Assembly (NCBI GenBank): GCA_964600435.1
Contig: CAZRJB010000011.1
Coordinates: 1-25,548 of the forward strand
DNA from: HGM11367 sp964600435
Lineage (GTDB): Bacteria > Bacillota > Clostridia > Christensenellales > UBA1242
Reading direction: 5' to 3'
DNA: 25,548 bases
This document shows positions 1 to 6,813 of this stretch, piece by piece. The position numbers and the translations under genes are program-made. How positions within the stretch are numbered: the first letter of the stretch is position 1; each line of letters opens with the position of its first letter. The notes under the pieces were generated by a model, which did no database searches, had not been told where the DNA came from, and worked only from the letters and a program-made list of their open reading frames with translations.

Positions 1-280
1 GCAAAAGCAAAACAAGAGCAACCCGCGTATGTTTTTATTATAAATAGTTAACAAAAGTTTTTTGTTAAAAGTGCTTAATCTTAAATTTGTTTTGATTAAA
101 AAATTTGTGATTATAGGAGCAAGACAGATTTAATTTTTGAGATAAAAATTGGAATAAAAGTTTTGGAGATTATGATTGAAACTTAAAAGATGAAAAATTT
201 TGGAATAAAAGATTTTGAGTTTGTGAGAACAAAAGAAAAACAAAAAAACAACCCACATAAATTTTTATTATAAATGTTGG

Positions 281-309
281 TTGACAAAAGTTTTATTTTT
301 TTGTATAGT
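281..309 (+). promoter_or_regulatory. Candidate promoter upstream of tRNA-Leu
   Basis: TTGACA at 281-286 and TATAGT at 304-309 are separated by 17 nt, so the -35 is consensus and the -10 near-consensus. The box lies within the second copy of the direct repeat. A second TTGACA at 320-325 has only a weak -10 (ATAAAC, 343-348). The predicted start is about 125 nt upstream of the mature tRNA, so a 5'-trimmed precursor is implied. Confidence 0.5.
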
Positions 310-341
310 ATAATTACGTTTGACATAATACAAATGTAAAC

Positions 342-378
342 AATAAACTTAAATTATTATATTTTATCTAAGTTTATT
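342..378. repeat. 10-bp inverted repeat before tRNA-Leu
   Basis: AATAAACTTA at 342-351 is the reverse complement of TAAGTTTATT at 369-378, with a 17-nt spacer. It is not followed by a clear T-run, so it is not a standard terminator. It could fold in the tRNA precursor or act as a protein site; no function can be assigned. Confidence 0.4.
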
Positions 379-441
379 ATTAATGTTCAATTTAAAAAAC
401 AAAACACTTGCACAACAAACGAGGCAAAAACAATTTAATAT

Positions 442-523
442 GCGGATGTGGTGAAATGGTAGACACGATTGTTTAAGGGGCAATTGGGAAACCGTGTGGG
501 TTCAAGTCCCGCCATCCGCACCA
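442..523 (+). tRNA. tRNA-Leu, anticodon AAG, CCA encoded
   Basis: The cloverleaf can be drawn by hand. The acceptor GCGGATG (442-448) pairs with CATCCGC (513-519), followed by discriminator A520 and CCA 521-523. The D-arm is of the leucine type (GTG, loop with TGGTAGA, CAC). The anticodon stem ATTGT/GCAAT closes the loop TTAAGGG, giving anticodon AAG with G37. The variable arm is short for a class II tRNA (about 11 nt with a two-base-pair GG/CC stem). The T-arm is GTGGG-TTCAAGT-CCCGC. Aligning it with the usual bacterial tRNA-Leu pattern supports the loop assignment. An A34 anticodon is uncommon in bacteria and would normally be edited to inosine by a TadA-type deaminase to read CUU, CUC and CUA. 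Confidence 0.88.
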
Positions 524-536
524 TACAGGAATAATC

Positions 537-572
537 CGAACCTTGAAATTCGCTCAGGGTTCGTTTTATTTT
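537..572 (+). terminator. Intrinsic terminator of tRNA-Leu
   Basis: A 10-bp stem (537-546 with 554-563, one G-T pair) with a 7-nt loop is followed by TTTTATTTT (564-572). It lies 14 nt after the tRNA CCA, so it should end the tRNA transcript. The rlmA remnant begins immediately behind its T-run. Confidence 0.85.
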
Positions 573-785
573 GAAAATTTTAAATTGGAACAAACTCAAA
601 GGCTATCTTATTCTAAAGACTTTAATAACACACTCGACTTAGTAAATTTACTCAAAATGACACCTTACTGGTATAATGGTGGAGAAATAAATTCTAAATT
701 AATTTTAGGCAGTAACCTTGATAAAATAACATTTGATTTTATAATTAACATTTGGAGAAAAAATAATTATATCTCGCTATGCTAA
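573..785 (+). pseudogene. rlmA: 3' remnant of 23S rRNA (guanine-N1)-methyltransferase gene rlmA
   Basis: About 70 codons remain. The reading frame carries the C-terminal signature of RlmA: F-x-L-x-Q-x(3)-L-x-Y, then LLKMTPYWYN, then TFDFIINIWRK before the stop. This aligns without large gaps to the last ~65 residues of E. coli RlmA as I remember it (FTLQQ..., LLQMTPFAW..., TDFNIHLWQRSY). Intact proteins are about 270 aa with an N-terminal zinc finger and a SAM-binding methyltransferase domain; both are absent. The frame can be extended upstream to a TTG at 543, but that codon lies inside the tRNA terminator stem, there is no ribosome binding site, and the homology starts right after the T-run. 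The fragment is therefore a dead gene end, left by a deletion or by recombination next to the tRNA. It is unlikely to be expressed. Confidence 0.75.
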
Positions 786-812
786 ATAAAACAACTAACA
801 TATCGGAGTTGC
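780..812 (-). terminator. Weak candidate terminator of the yugP-like gene
   Basis: On the minus strand a short stem of about 5-6 bp (807-812 with 791-796, AACT/AGTT core) is followed by TTTTATTT. It lies 20 nt past the stop codon of the peptidase gene. The stem is short, so it may be a weak terminator. Confidence 0.4.
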
Positions 813-830
813 ATGCCACCATAAATTTTG

Positions 831-1532
831 TCATTTTCTTGTTAAGCCTGTCCATTTTAGCATGGTTTTTAAAAAATCTGCAACATATGTTAATTTTGCC
901 GAGTTTAAAAATTTTCTGGATGTTTCAAGTTCGTTAGGGTTTAAATTTGCAATTGAATCTAAAATTTTTATTCCAATTTCGCTTGCTTCTTTTTCGATTT
1001 GAATTGTGGATATTTTTGCAACGAGAGCCACAATAAAAAAAATTACAGCCACAACAAGCAATGCAATTGCAGGCACAAAATGTTCCAAAAACAACAAAAC
1101 CAATGCAGAAATAATGATTGGTGAAATAAATTTGGATAAAATTTTGCTTAGGCGTAATTTTTTTTGATATTTTGCCATTTTTTCAGATTGATTGTTAATT
1201 TGAAAAGCATGCCCAAGTTCATGAGCACAAATAGAAAGCCCTGCCAAGTTTTTATCAAAGGCATAAACATTAGAAAGAGTTAAAGTGTTGTTGCTGGAAA
1301 AAGCATCACAAAACATTTTATCTTTAAATTTAAACAAAATTCTGTTTTGAAAATAACTTTTGGAAACAAATTGTGCAAGTTCAACAGCAGAAATGCTTGT
1401 TTTTATGTTTTTTATTTGATTATATTTTTGCACCATTTCTTCACCAGAATAGTTTATAATTGCCAAGCATGCCAAAAACAAAACAACCAGCACCAAAGCA
1501 ACTACAATTGAAATTATCAACATTAAATTCAT
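831..1532 (-). CDS. yugP: YugP-like membrane-embedded zinc metallopeptidase
   Basis: This 233-aa protein matches the Zn_peptidase_2 / YugP family of membrane metalloproteases. Residues 4-27 form an N-terminal membrane segment. The zinc-binding helix HELGH is at 104-108 within ICAHELGHAFQ. Two further membrane segments lie near 133-150 and 152-173. A downstream IEKEASEIG segment (179-187) probably supplies the third zinc ligand, as the E-x-x-A-S motif does in the family. Substrates of the family are not established. The ATG at 1532 has no Shine-Dalgarno sequence, and a consensus promoter ends 6 nt before it, so the mRNA is predicted to be leaderless. The start is kept because the hydrophobic segment begins at residue 4. 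It lies downstream of degV but has its own promoter. Confidence 0.85.
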   Translation of the reverse strand: MNLMLIISIVVALVLVVLFLACLAIINYSGEEMVQKYNQIKNIKTSISAVELAQFVSKSYFQNRILFKFKDKMFCDAFSSNNTLTLSNVYAFDKNLAGLSICAHELGHAFQINNQSEKMAKYQKKLRLSKILSKFISPIIISALVLLFLEHFVPAIALLVVAVIFFIVALVAKISTIQIEKEASEIGIKILDSIANLNPNELETSRKFLNSAKLTYVADFLKTMLKWTGLTRK

Positions 1533-1538
1533 ATAAAA

Positions 1539-1567
1539 ATTATATATTCTTATATTAAAAATGTCAA
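1539..1567 (-). promoter_or_regulatory. Consensus promoter of yugP predicting a leaderless mRNA
   Basis: Reading the minus strand, TTGACA (1567-1562), a 17-nt spacer and TATAAT (1544-1539) match the housekeeping-sigma consensus at every base. Only six bases (1538-1533) separate the -10 box from the ATG, so a start 7 nt downstream of the -10 would fall on the A of the start codon. Confidence 0.8.
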
Positions 1568-1603
1568 ATCTACAATGTTTATATTTTTTTCAAAACAACA
1601 ATC

Positions 1604-2440
1604 TTACTTTTTAATAAATAAAATACCCAACGTGTTTGGTCCACAATGACTACAAATTGTGCCACCGGCGGTTGTGTGATAAATTTCTTTAAATCCGGCA
1701 TTTTTTAGTGTTTCATGCGCGTAAGAAATTGCTTGCTCGCTGGCAGAACTATATGTTACAAATGCTAGCGAATTATCAAAATATGGGTTGTCTTTTATAA
1801 TGTCTTCACAATAATTTTTGACCACCATGTTAAAGTCCCCACGATATTTTTTGCCAGACACCATTTTTCCATCTTTAACAATAATTTGTGGTCTAATTCT
1901 GAGCAAATTTGCACCCAAAAGCGCAAGTGAAGAACATCTCCCACCTTTTTTTAAATAGTCTAACTTGTTTATAATAAAGTTTGCCTGCACCTTGTTTGTG
2001 TCAGCAGTTACCTCTTTAACAATGTCTTCAATTTCACAGCCAGCTGCAGCCATTTTTGAAGCCTTTATTGCCAAAAGTGCAATTCCTGTACTTAAAGTTC
2101 TTGTGTCCACAATGTAAACATTTTTAAATTTTTTGCTTGCTTTTACAGCATTTTGATATGCCGAACTCATTTCTCCTGAAATGCAAAAATGTATGATTGC
2201 ATCTGCGTCTTTTAAAATTTGTTCAAAATGCTCTTCGTATTGATATTCATTTACTGCGCTTGTTTTTGGCAAAACTTTATGTTCATCAACAAAATCAAAA
2301 ATTTTTTGTGTTGGAACTTCTCCATCCAAAACAATTTCGTCACCCAACAAGATTGTGAAAGGGAGTGTTTTGATATTGTACTTATTTAAAATTTCTTTTG
2401 ATAAATCTATTGTGCTTTCTGCCGATATTGCTATTTTCAT
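1604..2440 (-). CDS. degV: DegV family fatty-acid-binding protein
   Basis: This 278-aa protein has the usual length and architecture of the DegV/FakB fold, which binds a fatty acid and, with FakA, presents it for phosphorylation. Recognisable segments are IAISAESTIDL at the N-terminus, LPKTSAVN (57-64, the counterpart of the TSQP loop), ISGEMSSAYQNA (the SGTYQSA-like loop), VDTRTLSTG, DYLKKGGRCS, and a C-terminal H-x-GPNTLGILF. The family's usual SSx(2)SGTY is here SGEMSSAY. No fakA kinase gene lies nearby, so its partner must be elsewhere. A good ribosome binding site (AGGAG) sits about 8 nt before the ATG. Specific ligand is unknown; family assignment is confident. Confidence 0.9.
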   Translation of the reverse strand: MKIAISAESTIDLSKEILNKYNIKTLPFTILLGDEIVLDGEVPTQKIFDFVDEHKVLPKTSAVNEYQYEEHFEQILKDADAIIHFCISGEMSSAYQNAVKASKKFKNVYIVDTRTLSTGIALLAIKASKMAAAGCEIEDIVKEVTADTNKVQANFIINKLDYLKKGGRCSSLALLGANLLRIRPQIIVKDGKMVSGKKYRGDFNMVVKNYCEDIIKDNPYFDNSLAFVTYSSASEQAISYAHETLKNAGFKEIYHTTAGGTICSHCGPNTLGILFIKK

Positions 2441-2555
2441 ATAATTCTCCTTGTTTCTGACGTCTTAAAAAAAATTTACAATGGTATTGTATTAATATTA
2501 TCCTAACAAACTCCACCTACTATTCAATAAATAATTATAAAGATAAAAAACTAAA

Positions 2556-2592
2556 AGTAGAGTCGACAAATTACGCCTCTACTCAAAGTAGA
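2556..2592. promoter_or_regulatory. Three-half-site operator candidate upstream of the XRE gene
   Basis: AGTAGAG (2556-2562) is inverted as CTCTACT (2577-2583) with a 14-nt gap, and AGTAGA recurs directly at 2587-2592. The first and third sites are 31 bp apart, close to three helical turns. The array lies just upstream of the predicted promoter of an HTH regulator gene, so autoregulation is a reasonable guess. Confidence 0.5.
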
Positions 2593-2609
2593 ATCCATTC
2601 AAAAAATGC

Positions 2610-2638
2610 TTTACTTATGTTGAAAAATGCTGTAAACT
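2610..2638 (+). promoter_or_regulatory. Candidate promoter of the XRE gene, near-leaderless
   Basis: TTTACT (2610-2615), a 17-nt spacer and TAAACT (2633-2638) form a moderate promoter. The ATG at 2646 is 8 nt after the -10 box, leaving a predicted leader of 0-1 nt, and there is no Shine-Dalgarno sequence before it. Confidence 0.45.
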
Positions 2639-2645
2639 ATTAATC

Positions 2646-3281
2646 ATGGAAGAAATAAACAAAAATGAAGATAAAACTTCTGATTTAAAAATGGTAATTG
2701 GCAAAAACATTGCCGAATATAGAAAAATTGCCGGCTTGTCGCAAATTGACTTTGCTGAAAAACTTAACTATTCAGACAAAGCAATTTCCAAATGGGAGCG
2801 TGGCGAAAGTTTGCCCGATGTGGTTGTTTTAAAACAGATTGCAGATTTTTTTGGAATAACTTTAAATGACCTTGCTGGCTACAACAACAAAAAAGGCAAA
2901 ATAATTCCTTCTTTAAAAAAACTGCTGCAAAACAAAATTCTAGCAACTTTGTTTTCTGTTGGAGTTGTGTGGTTAATTGCAACAATTGTGTTTGTTGTTT
3001 TAAATCTTGCCAATGTTTTAACTGAATATGCATGGTTATCGTTTATTTATGCCCTGCCAATAACCGGAATTGTTTGTGTTATTTTAAGTTCTGTATTCTT
3101 TAAAAATTGCAAACTCTTTACCCTTTTGCAAGTTCTTTTTGAAACTCTGTTTGTTTGGACTTTGGCATTGTCAATTTGTTTATCTATAAAAACAATGCAA
3201 AACATTTGGCTTTTGCTTATTATTGCCGTTCCTTTGCAAATTTTGATTATTATTTGGAACATTTTTAGAAAGAAAAAGTAA
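2646..3281 (+). CDS. XRE-family regulator with C-terminal membrane domain
   Basis: This 211-aa protein has an N-terminal helix-turn-helix of the Xre/Cro type at about 18-75 (IAEYRKIAGLSQ, DFAEKLNYSDKAISKWERGES, then LKQIADFFGITLNDL). Four hydrophobic segments follow at roughly 100-122, 127-150, 155-178 and 183-206, ending in a basic tail (RKKK). HTH proteins tethered to four membrane helices are common in Clostridia and are thought to respond to envelope stress; the signal here is unknown. The gene stands alone with a half-site array upstream. No ribosome binding site precedes the ATG; the next in-frame Met (residue 16) has none either. Its 3' end is partly duplicated just downstream. Confidence 0.85.
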   Translation: MEEINKNEDKTSDLKMVIGKNIAEYRKIAGLSQIDFAEKLNYSDKAISKWERGESLPDVVVLKQIADFFGITLNDLAGYNNKKGKIIPSLKKLLQNKILATLFSVGVVWLIATIVFVVLNLANVLTEYAWLSFIYALPITGIVCVILSSVFFKNCKLFTLLQVLFETLFVWTLALSICLSIKTMQNIWLLLIIAVPLQILIIIWNIFRKKK

Positions 3282-3353
3282 ACTTTTATTGCACCCTCCG
3301 ACTTCGCAGCCACCCACCAAACATTTTTAGAAAAAAAGTAAACTTTTATTGCA
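3258..3353 (+). repeat. Duplicated 3' end of the XRE gene with a GC-rich linker
   Basis: The segment 3258-3293, which contains the last codons and stop of the XRE gene, recurs at 3320-3353 with a 2-nt deletion. Between the copies lies a 26-nt linker (3294-3319) that is C/G-rich, unlike the surrounding AT-rich DNA. The deletion in copy two would shift the frame, so the copy is not a usable alternative end. A tandem slippage duplication around a short insertion would explain it. Confidence 0.8.
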
Positions 3354-3357
3354 TACC

Positions 3358-3391
3358 AAAAAAAGTTGGACACATTAATCAAACTTTTTTT
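3358..3391. terminator. Bidirectional terminator between the XRE and SH3-like genes
   Basis: AAAAAAAGTT (3358-3367) pairs with AACTTTTTTT (3382-3391) around a 14-nt loop. The A-run and T-run give a U-tract in either direction. It sits between two convergent genes. The stem is AT-rich, so its efficiency is uncertain. Confidence 0.55.
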
Positions 3392-3413
3392 ATATTCACA
3401 AGAGCAATGTTTG

Positions 3414-4082
3414 CTAAATTTTAACTTTTTTCTTTTTGCCCTTAACACCAAAAATAATTAAAATTAAAGAAACAGTTGTTGCTACAATTATTATTGCTCC
3501 AATCAGTGTTCTAGAAATGCCTGACGTTTTTAAAACAGAAGTTTTAACATATGCAGTAACAATTTCGTTTTCTTGATTTTGATATTGCACCAAGGTGTAT
3601 GTGTTAGACTTGTTGTAGCCACTCAAAATTTTAACACTTGCGCCTGATTGCAATTTTTCTCCAGTAAAAACATAATCGTTTTTTTCCAAAACAAAAACTT
3701 CACACTCTTGAGTAACAACTGCATTTGTATCCAATTTCTTTTGTAACGATTTATAATTTTTATCCACAACCTGCGACTTTAACACAAAACCATAATCTTG
3801 TTCATGCTCTCCCGCCGTCAAGTCAACTTTGTAATATTCCAACCCATCCGCACCAAGCAAGCACTCATCGCCAATTGTTTGCAAATATTGATTATATTTA
3901 AATTTTGCAACAATTTGCGTTTCTGAATTGTTGTTTGTGTCTGAATAAACATTTATTGTTGACCAAACAACTCTAACACAAGCCGGAATTTCTGCATATG
4001 CGCTTTTTTGTGTTACAAACGGAAAACAAAACGACAATGCAATAACAATCATAAAAATTTTTATTAAAAACTTATTCTTCAT
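3414..4082 (-). CDS. Exported SH3-like protein with C-terminal membrane anchor
   Basis: This 222-aa protein begins with a signal peptide (KNKFLIKIF, a hydrophobic core to about residue 25, then a likely cleavage after SAYA at about 30). The exported part looks like two small beta-rich SH3-like units: VVWSTINVYSDTNNNSETQIVAKFKYNQYLQTIG, and a second around 125-185. A membrane helix at about 191-213 is followed by a lysine-rich cytoplasmic tail. SH3-like exported domains often bind cell wall, but that is a guess here. The ATG overlaps the end of the P-type ATPase gene by 11 bp, with no clear Shine-Dalgarno, suggesting translational coupling. It is the last gene of the deoC operon. Confidence 0.65.
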   Translation of the reverse strand: MKNKFLIKIFMIVIALSFCFPFVTQKSAYAEIPACVRVVWSTINVYSDTNNNSETQIVAKFKYNQYLQTIGDECLLGADGLEYYKVDLTAGEHEQDYGFVLKSQVVDKNYKSLQKKLDTNAVVTQECEVFVLEKNDYVFTGEKLQSGASVKILSGYNKSNTYTLVQYQNQENEIVTAYVKTSVLKTSGISRTLIGAIIIVATTVSLILIIFGVKGKKKKVKI

Positions 4083-6609
4083 CTTCTAAATCTTTTAAAA
4101 TTATTTCACCTTTATAAATTTTTTTCTTTTTATTTTTTCTTGCCTTATGTTTGTTTAATGCTTCTTTTTCTAACAACTTATTTTGCTTGTTTATCTGCTT
4201 TTTCTCTTTGCTTTCAGAAAACTTTTGTTTGATTGACATTTCCATATTTTTAAGTTTTTCAAACAAGAAATCGCTTAATTTTGGAATAAAAATGTGCAAC
4301 GGAATTGATGCCCCAACCAAACCCACAAAAATTAACAAAACTTTTAGAGTGCAATCGGTAACTCCAAAAAACGACCCCATTGCAAAAGCCCCCACAGAAA
4401 GCAACACAGCCGAAATTGTTAAGCAAGCAGTTTTTAGTGCATTTAAAGGCAAACATAAATAAATTAAGTTAACAAAACCTATTCCAGTCAAAACCAAAGT
4501 GCTTAATGTTGAATATTCAAGCACAGTCAACAAATTAAAACTGTTTAATATTATAACAACCAAAATGTTAAACAACATCAAAAGTCCGTTTGGCAATGCT
4601 CTTTTTAACACTTGTGTTATAAAGTCACCAGTAATAAGTTTGTCGTTTGGTTGAATTGCAAGCACAACCGATGGCAACCCAATAACAAGCATTTCTAAAA
4701 GCAAAAGTTGCTTTGGGCTGAATGGATAAGGGCTTCTAACAATTATTGTAATCAAAGAAAGCAAAATTGTAAAGACTGTTTTCATTAAAAACAAAGTGCT
4801 AGACTGCTGAACATTGTTAACAACCTGCCTCCCCTCTTTAACAACCGATGGAAGCGAAGAAAATTTGCTGTCTAAAAGCACAATGTTTGAAAGGTTTCTT
4901 GCAACTTCGCTACCATCTGCCATGGCAATTGAACAATCTGCTTCTTTTAATGCAAGAGTGTCGTTTACACCGTCACCAGTCATTGCAACAGTATATCCAC
5001 TTCTTTTAAGTGCTTTAACCAAAGCATGTTTTTGTTCTGGACTAACCCTTCCAAACACAGTAAAGTTATCGGCAAGTTTTTCAACATCTTCCAAACTTAA
5101 ACCATCCAAACTAACACACGAATCCGCATTTTCAACACCCACACGTTTTGCAATGTTTGCAACCGTGTATGGATTATCACCAGAAATAATTTTAATTTTA
5201 ACACCATTGTTTTTAAACCAATTTATTGTGTCAATTGCATCATCTCTAATGTGGTCTTCCAAAACAATAAGTGCCATTGGTTCCATATAATATGGCAGTT
5301 CACTTTTTATCATTTGTTCTGGAGAATATGCCAGCATTACAACCCTTTTTCCATCATTCATTTTTTGAAAAATTTGATTTTCAAGTTTTTCATCTAGTGC
5401 GCCCACATGAATAAATTCTGGAGCACCAATTGCAAACGTTCCAACACCTTCAAAACTTGTTGCCGTAAATTTTCTAGCACTAGAAAATTCTATGTTTTGT
5501 GTTACAATCAATTCGTTTGACTTTTTATAAAACATTAGCATTGCGTTTGATGTTTGATTGTTTGAAAGTTGTGCATTTAAAATGTTTGAAATTGCAACTT
5601 CATTTGGAACAAGGCTGGTTTGCTTTAAATTTATATGTTCACAAACACGCATTGTGCCATCCGTGATTGTTCCAGTTTTGTCCAAACATAAAACGTTGGT
5701 TCGTGCAAGCATTTCTATGCTGTATATATCTTGTACAAGAGTTTTCTTTTTTCCAAGTTTTATAACCCCAAGAGAAAGAGCAATTGTTATAAGCAAAAAC
5801 ATTCCTGCAGGGACCATTCCGGTTATGCTTCCACATGTTTTGGCAATGGCTGTTTCAATAACTTTTCCGTATGCAAAATAATTGTTTAAAAGCATTAATG
5901 CGCCAACTGGAATAATTATTATTCCAATATATTTAACAAGACTATTTATATCTTTAAACAAGTTAGATTGTGGACTTTTAAACTTTTTGGCTTCTTTTGC
6001 CATGGTTTGAATATAACTATCTTTGCCCACTTTTTCCACTTGTGCAACACAACCGCCAGAAATAATAAAACTTCCGGCAAAAAGCATATCTCCAATGTTT
6101 TTCTTGACCGGTTGTGACTCCCCTGTTAAAACGCTTTCGTTAACCTCTACCATTCCTTCTTTTAAAATACAATCTGTTGGAATTTGATTGCCTGTGGTAA
6201 GTTTAATAACATCGTCAAGACATAATTTTGTGGCAACAATTTTTTCTAGTTTTCCATCTCTAACAACAGAGAGTTTTGGAGCGGTTACATACGACAACTT
6301 TTCCACAGTAACTTTTGCTTTAATTTCTTGAACAATTGCAATGGTTGTGTTTAACAAAATAACAATAATAAATGCAAGGTCAGAATATGCCTTAACGCTA
6401 ATAAGTGCCACCAACACAACCGCCCAAATCAAATTAAAAAATGTGCAAATATTATCAAAAAAAATTCTAAAGTACGATTTGCCAGAATTTTGTTTTGTTT
6501 TGTTAATCAACCCAGCAATTTTGCGACTTTCTACCTGTTGTTTTGTTAAGCCTATGTTTATGTCTGGATAATATCTAGACATGTCCACATTTTTTTTTCT
6601 TTTAACCAT
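4072..6609 (-). CDS. Cation-transporting P-type ATPase (CtpE-like)
   Basis: This 845-aa protein has all the cytoplasmic P-type ATPase signatures: LTGES (161-165) in the actuator domain, the phosphorylation site DKTGT (310-314), a GAPE motif (395-398) in the nucleotide-binding domain, and MTGDGVND (543-550) in the hinge. Membrane segments lie near 52-72, 76-96, 225-245, 258-283 and in four to six more after residue 595. The M4 motif reads GMVPAGM where Ca/Mg pumps usually have PEGL, so the M4 glutamate is absent. M6 reads MLVIGLPSVVLAIQPN, which resembles the CtpE-type group. CtpE is linked to calcium in mycobacteria; the ion here is not known. The last ~60 residues are a lysine-rich, charged tail. 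The ribosome binding site is AAGGAA. It lies 18 nt after the 61-aa gene and overlaps the SH3-like gene. Confidence 0.88.
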   Translation of the reverse strand: MVKRKKNVDMSRYYPDINIGLTKQQVESRKIAGLINKTKQNSGKSYFRIFFDNICTFFNLIWAVVLVALISVKAYSDLAFIIVILLNTTIAIVQEIKAKVTVEKLSYVTAPKLSVVRDGKLEKIVATKLCLDDVIKLTTGNQIPTDCILKEGMVEVNESVLTGESQPVKKNIGDMLFAGSFIISGGCVAQVEKVGKDSYIQTMAKEAKKFKSPQSNLFKDINSLVKYIGIIIIPVGALMLLNNYFAYGKVIETAIAKTCGSITGMVPAGMFLLITIALSLGVIKLGKKKTLVQDIYSIEMLARTNVLCLDKTGTITDGTMRVCEHINLKQTSLVPNEVAISNILNAQLSNNQTSNAMLMFYKKSNELIVTQNIEFSSARKFTATSFEGVGTFAIGAPEFIHVGALDEKLENQIFQKMNDGKRVVMLAYSPEQMIKSELPYYMEPMALIVLEDHIRDDAIDTINWFKNNGVKIKIISGDNPYTVANIAKRVGVENADSCVSLDGLSLEDVEKLADNFTVFGRVSPEQKHALVKALKRSGYTVAMTGDGVNDTLALKEADCSIAMADGSEVARNLSNIVLLDSKFSSLPSVVKEGRQVVNNVQQSSTLFLMKTVFTILLSLITIIVRSPYPFSPKQLLLLEMLVIGLPSVVLAIQPNDKLITGDFITQVLKRALPNGLLMLFNILVVIILNSFNLLTVLEYSTLSTLVLTGIGFVNLIYLCLPLNALKTACLTISAVLLSVGAFAMGSFFGVTDCTLKVLLIFVGLVGASIPLHIFIPKLSDFLFEKLKNMEMSIKQKFSESKEKKQINKQNKLLEKEALNKHKARKNKKKKIYKGEIILKDLEDEE

Positions 6610-6627
6610 AAATTTTTCCTTTATTTT

Positions 6628-6813
6628 TTACCAGTCTTGTTTTTTTAATGAACTAGATTTAACATCATCATAAAACTCAAAATATTGTTCTTTAAACTTT
6701 TTATTTTTTTTAACAGCAAGCATTTCTTCAAGTTCTTTAACAGAATAATCGCAAAGTTTAAATTCTTCATCTACACTTTGAATTTTGTTTAAAAGTTTAT
6801 TTTTATTGCTCAT
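6628..6813 (-). CDS. Small charged protein of unknown function (61 aa)
   Basis: The start at 6813 is chosen because its ATG overlaps the deoC stop by 11 bp (ATGAGCAATAA), the same arrangement as at the ATPase/SH3 junction. The open frame extends 26 codons further into deoC, but that part is a frame-shifted reading of the conserved C-terminus of DeoC. The protein is rich in Lys and Glu, predicted helical, with no membrane segment or cysteine motif (one Cys). It is translated between deoC and the P-type ATPase gene and is probably coupled to deoC. I recognise no family. It could be a small cytosolic partner of the ATPase or merely operon filler. Confidence 0.6.
   Translation of the reverse strand: MSNKNKLLNKIQSVDEEFKLCDYSVKELEEMLAVKKNKKFKEQYFEFYDDVKSSSLKKQDW

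Larger units (their letters stand above)
1..441. other. Non-coding stretch upstream of tRNA-Leu with diverged direct repeats
   Basis: No convincing gene is present. Two diverged copies of a roughly 45-bp segment lie at about 20-65 and 250-297. Each has an AACCC core, then TTTTTATTATAAAT, then GTT(A/G)ACAAAAGTTTT. In both copies the same frame closes with the same short peptide ending (NP-x-x-FLL, stops at 41-43 and 271-273), so the segment may derive from a duplicated gene end. A shorter repeat built on GGAATAAAAG occurs at 151-160 and 202-211. A short coding tail entering from the left edge is possible but cannot be assigned. Confidence 0.5.

Noticed and set aside
1..51. End of a protein-coding gene entering from the left edge
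   Set aside because: Two frames are open to stops at 43 and 51, but 13-16 codons are too few to choose between them or to identify a product.
3047..3451. 134-codon minus-strand frame opposite the XRE gene
   Set aside because: It is antisense to a clear membrane protein gene, runs through a tandem duplication and a terminator, and shows no protein-like pattern.
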